64,000 nucleotides of DNA. It comes from Acanthamoeba lenticulata. Lineage: Eukaryota; Discosea; Longamoebia; Acanthamoebidae. Within the stretch, counting starts at the first letter, position 1; every line of letters begins with the position of its first letter. A program made the translations under genes and the position numbers. Positions 53,937-64,000 of this stretch are shown here, in pieces. Below the pieces are notes generated by a model, which saw only the letters and a list, made by a program, of their open reading frames with translations, was not told where the DNA came from and searched no databases. The stretch lies in NCBI GenBank assembly GCA_002179805.1, contig NAVB01000037.1:1-64000 (forward strand), given 5' to 3'.

Positions 53937-56900
53937 ATGAGCTCGGTGGTGCGAGTAGCGGACGGGGCTGCAGAACACAAGGCCCAGTCGTTCGCATCGA
54001 ACGGAGAGGATGTTCACTACACCGCGGGGGAAGAAGAGGACTCAGAACCGAGCTTGGACTCTAAGGAGATTGACACAAGTGAAAATCCAGGAAAAACGCT
54101 TGTCCGACAAGAAGACCACCAGCCACGAGAGGCTGAGCAGGAGGAGGACGAATACACCAGCAGCGATGATGACCTGTATGTAGAGGCAGACAAAAGCGGG
54201 TTAACCGATGAAGATGAGAACGAATGGTTCCTCGAAGGGGGCGAGATTTGCGATGACGATGCAATCCAGGACTACTCAGCTGTGGAGGCCGACAACAACC
54301 TGTGTTGCTTCGACGGCGGCAGGCGCGGGCGCACCAGCGTGCCCTTGTGTTTCTACTTCATTCCCTTCTGCCTGCCAGTCTACATCTCGCCCTCCTTCCT
54401 CAACATCATGTCTTGGGGCCTAAGATCCGCCGTCGCTTCCACTGCTGCCGCTGCCATCAGCATCTACGCTTCCATGCCCACACGTACGCTTCTTCCTTCT
54501 CTGACCACACGCCTCATCTTACACATCTTGGCGTCTACGTTCAGTCATGTCGGCCGCGCTGTTCATCGCTCCCATCACAGCTGTCTTCTCCTCGGCCCCT
54601 ACGCTGGGCCGCACGCTCAACCTCGCATGGGCCATCATGTCGTACGCTCCGTCTATGCATGCTGGCCAAATGCGTGCTACTTCGGTCATGTGACACCATT
54701 ATCCTGTGCAGAGGCGCAATGGTGGGCGCGCTCCTGTCCCTCTTGCTGATCGTGGCACTCGGACCGACGGACACATGGTGGCTGGCCATCGGTCTCTTCA
54801 TCGTGCTGTGGCTCTGCAGCTATCCCATCTACCACCCGATCGGTACATCCCCGTCTTCCTCCACACGTTTATGATTCCTTTTCAGAATTGGCTCACATTG
54901 TTTCTGTGGCTACAACAAACAGCGTTCAAGATGAACGCGGTCGTGGTGGCCGTGGTGGCGCTGTTCTACATCCAGATACCGAACCTCGACTGGGTCGTGT
55001 TCCCCTTCTACGCCGTGGCGGCGATGGCCATCGGCTGCGCCTGCGGCATCTTGCTCCAGATCCTGCCTTGGCCTACCCGCGGCAGCAAGGAGCTCTGCGA
55101 GGCACTCGGTCCGCGTCCACCTCCGCGCGCATCACGCCAATGGCGCACATACACGTGTGGACTCACTGGCAGTGCGGTTGTTGGGCGTGCATCAGGTCTC
55201 AGCGTGAATGCGGCATCGCGGGGCGTGCAATGCGCCATCGGGCACTTTACCGCTGGTGAGCAGCGCGACGTCGAGCGGCTCTACCTGAGCGAGAAGGCGC
55301 AGCTCATGGCCCAAAAGATTGTCGAGAATATCGCCATCGCCAAAGCCGTACGAGACATGCCCCGCACGTGGCCTAGTGAAGGCTTCAGCACCTCATGCGC
55401 GCGTACACACCACACAGAGGTACGAAGACGCGCAGTGGGAGCATGGGCTCATGTCGAACCCAGGCTATGTTAAGTACATCCAGACGCTCGAGGCCATGAC
55501 CGAAGCCATGGAGGGTTCGCGCGGACCCTTATCGTTCTTTCAACGCCTTCATTCTTTACACCATTTTATTCTTATTTCTTTTCTTCAATTTTCTTTGTGT
55601 TGCTATTTTGATGCCGCGCCAGGCATGTATCGATGCTCGATGGTGGCCGTGCCTGGGTACTACCACGACACCTTCTTGGCGCAGCTCCGGCCGTCCTTCA
55701 GCCGCCTCAGCGAGACCCTGGCCCTCAACCTCGACGTCCTCGCTCATCGCATCATGGGCCGCCAGAGTATGCCGTCCACCAGCCCGGGTCTCGCCCTCTC
55801 CCTTGTCTCGGTCTGACGCTGTGACCGTGCGTGTGTGAGCACAGTCGGCCTGAGCCCGATTCGGCGCCAGTACCGCCGCAAGAAGTCAATGAGGCGGCGC
55901 AAGGCCCAGAAGGCCGCGGCTGCGGCCGATGGTAGGTCGCTGCGCGGGAGCCGCGAGACTGCAGCCCAGAAGGTCGGTGGTGACATGGGCAACAGCACGA
56001 AAGGCGATAGCATCGACGCTATTATCGATGACGCTGATGAAGGGATCGCGGACGAGGAAGTCAACATGTTGGCCCGGATGGAGGACGTGCTCAAGACCTA
56101 CGAAGATACGCGCCGCCAGTTCTTTTATCGTGACTCATCCGAGAGCAGTAAGAACCTTAGCAACTTCAACCTCAAAGGTCCACCTCTTCTTCATCGTCAT
56201 CGTCATCATCATGTTGTCATGTGGCCACATGAGCACTGATCCAGGCTCTGCAGAGGTCTTGCCGCTGGCGGCGTTCATCTTCTATTTGAAGACGTTCATC
56301 GGACTGGCCCAGAGCCTCGACGACGTCCGGCCCCGATGGGTCTTTGACCGCACCTTTGTCCTCAGCATTTTCCCGCTTCACATCCTCCACGGTACGACCC
56401 CAGCCCTGGCCTTGGGCCTCGGCCTCCGCGTCTTGGGGGGGAGGAACTAACTCTGGTCGTTTTCGCTTTCGTTTTCGTTGTGGTGCTGTCCAGGCTGGTA
56501 TTTGTGGTGGGTGGCGCTGCCGAAGCGGCTTCGGGGCTACGCCCGGGAGGCGCGGCGCGGCGGCCGCTGGGCTTTTCTCGCCATCCCCGCACGGCACTCG
56601 ATTCAGTGGCTCACCTCCGACCAGGTCGTCTGGGCGACACAAATGGCGACGGGCATCTGCGTGGCGTCCATCCTGGTTTTTGTTTCGGCCATTCGCGACT
56701 GGTTCCAGTGCGTTTGGCCGGCTCTCTCCACGAGTGTGGCCGTCATTTCTCACACGTGACCGTCGGGCGGGTACACTTGCTCAGGTATGGCTACTGGGCG
56801 GCGCTCACCGTGTGTCTGGTGATGGACCGCAAGCAGGGCTTCTCCTTCCGCCAGACGGGCCTTCGCATTCTCGGTTCGGCCGCCGCCGCCACCACCACTG

Positions 56901-58584
56901 AAGCTACCGTGACGGCAGCTCACGCGCGTCATCGCAGGGACGGTGCTGGGCGCGACGGCCGGATACCTCGGGGTGCACATCGCCGACGAGAACGGGCTCG
57001 GGATCTTGGCCTTCTTCTTCGTGTGGGTCATCGTGTGCACGTACGCGCGCGGGGCGGTCAAGTCGCTGGACTACCCGGGCGCCGTGGCGGCCTACACGGC
57101 AGGACTGGTCATGATCGTCGCCAAGCTGCCCCAGACCTCGTCCAAGGAGCTTCTCGCCCTCGGCCGCATCGAGTCCAACTTCCTCGGCTGCGTGGGTACG
57201 TGCATTCCATGCATTCTTTGAGGTTTTTGCTGCTGGCTGACGCGTCCCACACAGTCATTCTCGGAGTGTGCCTGGTGTGGCCCGTGCGGAGCGTCAACCA
57301 GCTGCGCTACAGGCTGCTCCCGGGCGCGCTGGCCAAGATCCGCGAGCTGACCAGCCTCACTTTTGACGCCTTCATCACGTCCCCGCCCTCGTCCCCGCGC
57401 CACAGCCTCTCCACCTCCTCTGCGGGAGCTCCGCCGGCCGCGTCATCATCATCGTCTTCGTCCCCATCCCCGCCCGAGCCCGAGGCCGACCCGCTCGAGG
57501 GCGTGACCGGAGTCGAGCTCGACGAGGAAGAGCAGGGCGACGAGGCCGGCGCCCTGAGCGAGCACCACCACGTCCCGCCCCACGCGCGCCCCGAGCAGTC
57601 ACAGGCGACGACGGCGGCCACGGCAGCCTCGCCAGCGCCCGACCCGGTGGTGCCGATCGTGCGGGCCGTGGGCGGGCTGCTCGCGGCGCAGGCGCTGCAC
57701 ATCGAGGCCGGGTCCAACGAGCCGCAGCTGTGGCGCGCGCCCTTCTCGGGCGACTCCTACAGCGCGTGCCTGGCCTCCCAGAAGCGCCTCCTCAAGCAGC
57801 TCATCGTCCTAGACAAGGTCATCGCCAGGTCCGTCCCTTTACTTTCCTTCCTCGCCTACCTTCACGTCTTCATGTGGCTCATTGTGGTGAGCTTGTGCAG
57901 CGCCAAGCGCGAAGGAAAGGCCATCTACGCGCTGCTGTTCCCGGGGCTGCTGTCGTCGCTGCGTTCGATCAAGGTCGAGGTCCTGGGCTGTGTCGAGGAG
58001 CTCCTCAAGCAGCTCGCGCCCTCCCGTTCGCGCAGGTACGCGCGTGTCATGTTCGTGTTCGTGTCGTCTGGTGTCGTGCAGGCCTGACGCACGCTGTGAC
58101 AGGCGGGTGGTGATAGACGACGAGCTGGAGCAGATGGAGGACGGGCGCGTGCAGACGCGACGGCGGGCAAACTCGTTCGCGCCGCTGCGGGCTTCCATGT
58201 GTCTTCAGTCCTGCGAGCGGCACCTGATGCACCTCCTACGCCGCGCCGTCAGGCAATACTTCAAGTCGCCTTCCACCCCGTTGTCTTCGGCAGCGTCGTC
58301 GCACCACCTCCCCATCAGCAACATGGACGTGCTCAGCCTCTTCACCTTCCTCTTCCTCGTCCGGTATGCTCTTGATCCACCACATGTGTGACACGACATG
58401 TAAAGTGCTCACCTGCTCGCGCGTGTGTCGTGTCGTGCCGCACGCGCGCAGGGAGTTTGTGGCGGAGGTGAGCGTGCTATGGCGCGGCGTGCAGCGCCTC
58501 CTGCAGGTGGAGGCCCTCTACGCCAAGCAGATCGGCGACGGCGCCTTCTGCGATGCCCTCGGCCGACGCCTCGCCCGCATCTAA
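53937..58584 (+). CDS. FUSC / aromatic-acid-exporter-type membrane transporter
   Basis: Starts MSSVVRVADGAAEHKAQ at 53937. The N-terminal 120 residues are acidic and probably cytosolic. The first membrane half (54390-55100) includes MSWGLRSAVASTAAAAISIY, LGRTLNLAWAIM, MVGALLSLLLIVALG and AVAAMAIGCACGILLQILPW. A long cytosolic stretch (55250-56180) follows, with Arg-rich RRQYRRKKSMRRRKAQK and Asp-rich parts. The second half (56250-57330) repeats the pattern: YGYWAALTVCLVMDRKQG, LRILGTVLGATAGYL, ILAFFFVWVIVC, RIESNFLGCVVILGVCL. The R-x-x-x-T-x-x-G-x-x-x-G signature of the FUSC/BRE4-like family is present in the second half. The C-terminus is helical and Ser-rich. It likely exports organic anions; the substrate is unknown. 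About twelve introns. Confidence 0.75.
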
Positions 58585-58683
58585 TAAATTAAATATTTAA
58601 AAAATAATAAGAAATATAAACAATGATGGCAATGTGAATAATAAAGACAATAATTCCTAGATTTATGTTTTGTAAACATTTTT

Positions 58684-58981
58684 TTATGGGAGGATGTGGT
58701 AAGCCGTGATGGTGTTGGTCTGGTCGGCCACAAAGAGGTTGCCCAACGGCGAGGCGCCTGCCGGGGCCGAGCAGAGCCAGTTGATCTTGCTTCCGTGTCG
58801 GATTCGCTGCTCGAGCGCGTAGGGCTTGGGCTTGTTGTCGCTGTCTGCCTCCTTGGCGGCGCTCGTCGAACGCTTGGCTTTGCCGCCTCCGCGAGCGGGC
58901 TTCTTGCTCCGCGATTCACGCAGATCCGCCAGGCTTTGGCTCACATTCCTGTAATTCATTCTGCTGGTCAGTGTGATGCAC

Positions 58982-59048
<67 letters not shown>

Positions 59049-60383
59049 ATTACCAAAGGAGGATGAAGTCGTCGTTGCCGCCCGATACGACGTGCGTTGC
59101 TGGCGCGAATTGTGCAAATCGTCTGCGCGAGGGTAAAGGGAGATCAGCAACATGCAGAACCTGACGAAGGGTGGCGGTGTGGAAGACGAGGACGGCGACG
59201 TACGCCTGCGAGACGGCGGTGGAGTGACCGTCCTCGAGCTGCACGACGGGCAGGTCGCGGTCGAGGTCGTACAGCAGGACCGAGTTGTCGCCCAGCGCCG
59301 CGACGGCCACGCTACCGTCAGACGACACGTCGATCGCGTGCACGAACGGCGGATTGACCTGCAGGCGGTCGAGGCATGAGCGCGAAAACTCGGCACACAC
59401 GCAGGACAGACACAACGGACCACTTGTGGGGTGGAGTTCATCGAGAGGCCGACAGCAAGGTCGTGGTAGTGCAGCGGCCGGCCGCGCGAGAAGTCCCAGT
59501 GGACCAGCACTGAGTCGAGGCCGCCGCTCACGACTGCGCGCTTGTGAAGTCAGCTTACTTCTTCTTCTTCTTCTTCTTCGAAGCGAAGAGCGCGAAGCGC
59601 ACCTTCCCACGGTCGTCGCTCGCCTCGGAAACTGACCGCCGCGCAGATCTGCGGCCAGCCGCGCGCGTGAGTGTCGTTTGCGTGAGGTGGTGAAGTGGTG
59701 TAGTGGCTACGTTGGAGTGCTTTCGGAGAGTCTTGTGGAGGCCGCCGGACTGGATGTCAATAATGCGGACGTCGCCTGAGTCGTCGGCGGTGGCGAGGAA
59801 CCGGCCGTTCGGCGCGACGGCAATCTGCAACAACATCAACGACACCTTGATCAAAGAAGGCTGACAATGAATCTCGAGGCATTGTGGAGACGAACGCAAT
59901 TGATTTCATCTTGGTTGTGAGCGAATTCGGCATCAAAAGTCTTGAAGATGACGTCAGGCCGGCGCAGGTCGAACGCCAGGACTCGGTTGCCGGCCGCTGC
60001 GAACACAAGCGGCGCCGTCGACTTGGCGGGCGCAAACGCCACTGACGCCACCTGCAGGGTTCGTTGCATGTGGTGAGTTCACAACTGACTTCGACGCTTT
60101 GTGCAGGGTTGCTAGCAACCTCGTCACCCTGGAATGCGGCAAAACAGCGGATGGACTTGCACGTTTTGTCGTCCCATAGCCGTGCCGTGCCGTCCTGAAA
60201 TGCCGCAACAAACGTCAATGACGATGAAATTTAATCTCAGAAGATTAAATGTTGGGGCGCACCTCACTGCCTGAGAGAATCCGGCCGTCGGGCGACCTAT
60301 CAAGACACAGCACTGTCTCGCGGTGGCCCTGAAGGCTGTTGAAAGTAAGAGACTGCACCTGCGTGCTCCCTGGTGCCTCCATC
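58684..60383 (-). CDS. WDR53: WD-repeat protein WDR53
   Basis: Starts MEAPGSTQVQSLTFNSLQGH at 60383. WD40 blades: HRETVLCLDRSPDGRILSGS, DGTARLWDDKTCKSI, EINCVRLHNASRFI, FLATADDSGDVRIIDIQSGG then LRKHSN, VSGGLDSVLVHWDFSRG, VAVAALGDNSVLLYDLDRD and VSGGNDDFILLW. A basic linker SRKKPARGGGKAKR and a C-terminal segment with RIRHGSKINWL and NLFVADQTNTITAY match the WDR53 tail exactly in pattern (human: IEHGEKVNWL and NILVADQTSCISVY). WDR53 is a DDB1-CUL4-associated factor candidate. Introns contain a (TGCG)n and a (CTT)n microsatellite. The start is 88 bases from that of DSCC1 on the other strand. Confidence 0.88.
58982..59048. repeat. tetranucleotide microsatellite (GTGC)n
   Basis: About 17 perfect copies of the 4-base unit (TGCG/CGTG register), lying in an intron of WDR53. 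A shorter (CTT)n run lies at about 59559-59580 in another intron of the same gene. Confidence 0.95.
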
Positions 60384-60471
60384 TCCCAAACGTCAAAAGA
60401 AAACAGAAAGAAATGAGGCTGAGAAACAAAAAAGGCGCCAAACTGCGTTCGAACAACACAACCAGGCCGAG

Positions 60472-62217
60472 ATGGACAAGAAAATGCAATCGATTGCGTT
60501 TGCGCCCAACTTTGCCGCGTTGACGAATGACTACAAAATCCTCGAGTTGAGTGAAGAACTCTTGCAGGAGCTGGAGAGCGGCGAAAATGAGTACGATGCT
60601 GCATTCAGTCCACAAGTCGTAGCGTACCTGACGCCTTGGACAGGGTCTGCATCAAAGGCGCACCTGCCGAAGAGGCGGTGCTGTGCACCAAAACAACAAC
60701 GTACGCTCTTAGGCAGCTTGACACCAGGTACAGCCTCTACTTTTCTATGCATTCAATCCACATACGAATCCAGTTCATGAACGCCACCGTCTCGCGCAGC
60801 AACTGCCACCTCCTTCTGCCGCCCAAGTCAAGAGAAGTGCAGTGCATGTTTTCGGGTTACCTCGGTACACGCCGCGACCTGTAAGAAGACCAACAACATT
60901 GCTCACTCCCTGGGGTTCAGAGCTGCACGAGGTGCTGCCACGCACAGGAGGCCTGTCCTCCCTGCTTAGCGAGTTCCCCTATGCGGGTGAGGAGGAAGAT
61001 GAAATGGTCGTGGAAGAGGTCGAGGCGGGAGCTACCAAAACACAGAAGCACAAGTACACTTGGGACGACTTGGTACAGTCCCTCCCATCATGCTACGTGC
61101 AAAGGCAAAGCCATTCATATCTCTTTTTCTTTCGGCAGCGCAACCGCGTGCAGGCCAGCGACCAGCAGCTGCTCGCAGCGCTGAAGAAGCTCAACGCAGT
61201 TGAATGGAAAGGTTCGGCCCAAAGGCGTGCGTCAGCGGCTCGTCGCCTCATCTGATCGCTGGTACGTTGTTGGTCGTCACCAGGTCACTGGCGGTTGCTG
61301 AGCCGACCCTACGTGCGAGAAGTGATGGACCGCATTATCACGACGGCGCATGCCAACGAGTGGTCCCTGTCTGCGATTCCCCTGGCGGCGTGCCAGCGCC
61401 AACTATCTCGTACGCCATCTTGGCTCGGTGGCAAAAGCCAAACTCAAGAGGACTGATTGACTTGCGCGGCACAGTGTACCCGGCGGCCATCGTGGAGCAC
61501 TGCCTTCGAGTCTACGGCGGAATCGTGGCTGATGTTGCAGATGAAGACGACGGCATCATCGCGCTTGATCCGACGCGCCTGTGCGCTATGCGCGCCGAGG
61601 TACGTTTACTCGTGTGCGTACGTCTCTTTGAATGTTTTCTGATGGCTTTGAGGTTTTAGGATATTCTCCTTGAGGCGCCCGACAAGAGCTGGTCCCTCAA
61701 CGACTTCATGAGCAAGTGGAGGGACGTCGTGCAGAACGACGATCTCGCCCTCACGCCTGCCGTCGAGATGCTTAAGGTTCTATATCGCCGCCACCACGCA
61801 GCATGATGATTGCATTGACGAGAATGAACCTCACGCTTTCTTAATTATTCGGTGATGATGATGACGTCGATCAGGGAATCGCTCTGGTGACAAGCCTGGG
61901 CAGTGAGCGACGGCTGAGCTATCTGCCAGTTTCGGGACTGCCGCCGACTGCGCCCCTCCGCTTCGCCTTTCTCTTCAAGAAGCAGCGCAAGTGGACCCTT
62001 GATGAAGTGACCCCCTACATCGAGTACGTTTTCTTGGCTTTTCAAATTTATAAATATGATTTTTATTTTTCTTATATTTATAATATAAATAAAAATTATA
62101 ATGTTTTATAAAAACAACAGAGAGCTTGTGGAACCGGGCATGACGGCCGAGAAGCTCCTCATGAAGTACGCACGCATGAGCGAGCAAGGTGGCCAACGCT
62201 TCTACACGCCCCGTTGA
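60472..62217 (+). CDS. DSCC1: sister chromatid cohesion protein DCC1 (Ctf18-RFC subunit)
   Basis: Starts MDKKMQSIAFAPNFAALTND at 60472. Family blocks in order: YKILELSEELLQELESG, VCIKGAPAEEAVLCTKTTTY, LRQLDT / SNCHLLL (the V-x-x-SNT-LLL site), VREVMDRIITTAHANEWSLS, LIDLRGTVYPAAIVEHCLRV, DKSWSLNDFMSKWRDVV, RLSYLPVSGLPPTAPLRF, LFKKQRKWTLDEVTPYIE and the C-terminal LMKYARMSEQGGQRFYTPR. This is the order of DCC1. It forms, with Ctf18 and Ctf8, an alternative clamp loader for PCNA and promotes cohesion. Introns of 50-110 nt separate most blocks. It stops at 62215-62217. Confidence 0.92.
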
Positions 62218-62602
62218 CAACAGCCGAAACGCCGCGGGATGTCAATCGCACACACTCAATCACATGTCAACGACCTGGTTGTCATATTAATCAGCAAATA
62301 AACCGGCTTGCGCTTTGGGATTGGTCGCACTTCGCCGATTTTTAAATTCTAAATACATGATTGGTTCTTTTGTACCTCGCCTGGAGCTTTTGGCCTCCGC
62401 AGCAGCTCGACGGTCAGCCCGTACTTGTTGCGGGCAGCTTGCGGGGCCGTTCCAAACGGCTGCAGTTGCCCTGAGCAAGGTCGTCTCCTGGTTTGGTCTA
62501 CCTAAAGGCTTCTTTTTATACCCCAAAGAACGTTCTTCCAGCATCGAACACACCAACCAACAGCCAGCAAGGCCTTGTACTCTACCCACTTCAACACTGA
62601 AC

Positions 62603-63133
62603 ATGAAGGCCATCTTCGCCCTCTTCGCCCTCTTTCTCGTGATCAACGCCGCGCAGGCCGCCCTGTTCTTCTGCCAGGACAGCGACTGGGACCCGGCCCA
62701 GCCCGCCTTCTCCAGCAAGACTGCTTTCAACGCCGAGCGCTCCACTTACCTCAAGTTCAGGGACTACTTTGCCCAGATCACTGCCAACGTCGACCTCGGC
62801 AACACCACCGTCGAGGCTGGGATCATCGCCCAGCTGAACGCCAAGCTCACCGCCGAAGGCTTTGACAACACCGTTCAGTCCTTCACCATCACCCGCTCCA
62901 ACGGCGACATCACCATGGACACCCAGCTGGGCGTCAACCCTGTCATCGATAACCACGGCGGCCGCTACTCGATTGGCAAGCCCATGTGGTGCCGCGACTT
63001 TGGCACTGTTGTCTTTGACTTCACCTACGTGACCCGCACGGGCCTTCAGTACAGGTTCTGGTCGCAGGCCGTCCAGACCTCGACCCTCGAGCAGTGGTTC
63101 ACCTTCAGGTGGAACATCCCTGTTCAGGCTTAA
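62603..63133 (+). CDS. small secreted protein of unknown function
   Basis: Intronless, 176 residues. Signal peptide MKAIFALFALFLVINAAQA is clear and the ATG lies in a good context after an A/C-rich leader. The mature part is hydrophilic with aromatic residues (CQDSDWDPAQPAFSSK, FRDYFAQITANVDLGNTTVE, GRYSIGKPMWCRDFGTVVFD, YRFWSQAVQTSTLEQWFTFR) and two Cys that could form one disulfide, and one possible N-glycosylation site (NTT). I do not recognise a family. A TTTTTATA stretch at 62513-62520, about 85 bases before the ATG, may be a weak TATA element. Confidence 0.75.
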   Translation: MKAIFALFALFLVINAAQAALFFCQDSDWDPAQPAFSSKTAFNAERSTYLKFRDYFAQITANVDLGNTTVEAGIIAQLNAKLTAEGFDNTVQSFTITRSNGDITMDTQLGVNPVIDNHGGRYSIGKPMWCRDFGTVVFDFTYVTRTGLQYRFWSQAVQTSTLEQWFTFRWNIPVQA

Positions 63134-63889
63134 GTGACAGTAAATGGCCATGAATCATTCATATGCACTTTTTTTGGTAGTTGGGGTGGCCAGAAGTCCT
63201 TAGTAGTAGAGTCAGCGTGTGCGGCTAAGAGTTGCATGCACTGGACGGGACCTCGCAACATCGTCTATCGTGTGCGGTCCGTGGAATGCCCAATTGATGG
63301 CCCGCAGGTCCGAGTGCTGGAAGGGGCAGGCCATGGCACGTCTCACTTGTGCAAGGGTGTTGCTCTCCCTGTTAAGCTGGCGGTCATGCCAAGCTTTCTT
63401 TTACGGTCGAAAAAAGGAGATTGGATTGCTAGCTGATTTGATCCAATCCATGTATTTGAAACTCCTCAACCACTTAATAAGCTGCACCGTGTTTACCCAC
63501 CAAGGTCCAGACCTCGCACAGCTTTGTTTGCAATAGGGGGAAATGGGTGAAAGACGTGTTTGTGCTTTGTTTAGTGAGCTTCCAATGAGCGTGCCTTTCT
63601 GCGTTGAGGCACGATTACTTCCAGCTTCACCTGATCGTGGGATGATCCTGCTTAGCTGCGTCGCGTGGCCTGTCTTCGTCACTAAGTTGATGCCGCTCAC
63701 CAAACGACCACAACTTTCACACCCCGCCAGGAACAGTTTGCTCTGGTCGCTGAGTGAGACCATCATTACGCAACTTGAACAACTGCCCCCCAATGGGCAA
63801 TTGCGGACCTTTTCATAGGGGGGGGGGGCTAGAAAAGCTACTCTCCGTTCTCTCTCCACTTAGCTCACTCCGTCAAGGCCGCCCACACC
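63134..63889. other. intergenic region, no gene recognised
   Basis: About 750 bases. Frames exist but carry no family motif. A G run (11 bases) lies at 63819-63829 shortly before the next gene; no TATA box was found there. Confidence 0.4.
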
Positions 63890-64000
63890 ATGCGCTGGCT
63901 AACCCTTCTCAGCGTTTTGCTCGTCCTTGCCGCCGGAGCTGCCTTGGCCACACAGGACTACGACGTCGTAGTCCGCACTGCCGACGGCTACGTAGGCGGA
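63890..64000 (+). CDS. carboxylesterase-like secreted protein (partial, 5' end)
   Basis: Starts MRWLTLLSVLLVLAAGAALA, a signal peptide, and continues QDYDVVVRTADGYVGG, resembling the N-terminus of type-B carboxylesterases (T-x-x-G-x-V-x-G). The gene runs off the right edge of the window after 37 codons, so the family is a guess from 17 mature residues. Confidence 0.5.
   Translation, partial: MRWLTLLSVLLVLAAGAALATQDYDVVVRTADGYVGG

Noticed and set aside
58982..59048. CRISPR-like array
   Set aside because: It is a perfect 4-base microsatellite with no spacers, in an intron of a eukaryotic gene.

Overview
The window is nuclear DNA of a eukaryote, most likely an Acanthamoeba-type amoebozoan. The exons are GC-rich and are broken by many short (about 50-100 nt) GT-AG introns with pyrimidine-rich ends. 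There are type-II and type-I eukaryotic tRNA genes, TATA boxes upstream of several genes, ER-retention and signal peptides, and a receptor with a PstS-like ectodomain joined to two kinases and a cyclase-like domain. I know that last architecture mainly from Acanthamoeba; the species assignment is inference. Genes are dense, with 50-150 nt between many neighbours, and lie on both strands. Because exons are GC-rich, long antisense open frames are common and were discarded.

Layout. 0.3-1 kb: a small secreted DUF4773-like protein. 1.2-9 kb, all on the minus strand (listed by increasing coordinate): an FHA/RanBP2-zinc-finger/PBZ/macro-domain DNA-damage protein, DPM2, an F-box/RCC1 protein, a stand-alone degenerate eIF4A-like RecA2 domain, mitoribosomal mL59 and SDHAF1. 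9.2-20.6 kb, plus strand: an ER thioredoxin/PDI-like protein, a 9-kb CLU-like gene carrying about 31 kinesin-light-chain-type TPRs, and a cupin. 20.8-29.3 kb, minus strand: a large secreted protein, a USP53/54-like ubiquitin protease, RMI2, an ACOT9-like thioesterase and a glutathione S-transferase. 30-42 kb: proteasome beta1, a START protein, a SMYD5-like SET protein, a DH-PH RhoGEF, tRNA-Gly(GCC), a zone of broken F-box/ankyrin remnants, a six-TM hybrid histidine kinase and an F-box protein. 42-50 kb: the 1617-residue receptor kinase/cyclase, a carboxylesterase, tRNA-Ser(GCU) and tRNA-Gly(CCC). 50-64 kb: a BAR-like/SH3BGRL fusion, an FUSC-type transporter, WDR53 and DSCC1 sharing a divergent promoter, a small secreted protein, and the start of a second carboxylesterase that runs off the end.

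Functions that connect: three genes concern genome maintenance (the FHA-PBZ-macro protein, RMI2, DSCC1) and several serve mitochondria (mL59, SDHAF1, CLU-like). Sensing and signalling are represented by the PstS-kinase-cyclase receptor, the histidine kinase and the RhoGEF. Ubiquitin and proteasome functions include the USP, PSMB6 and two F-box proteins. The genes are not arranged as a functional operon; neighbours look unrelated. The most distinctive items are the FHA-RBZ-PBZ-macro architecture, the five-fold 210-residue super-repeat in the TPR array, the lone helicase domain, and the inverted F-box/ankyrin remnant. No mobile element, CRISPR array or virus-derived gene was recognised.
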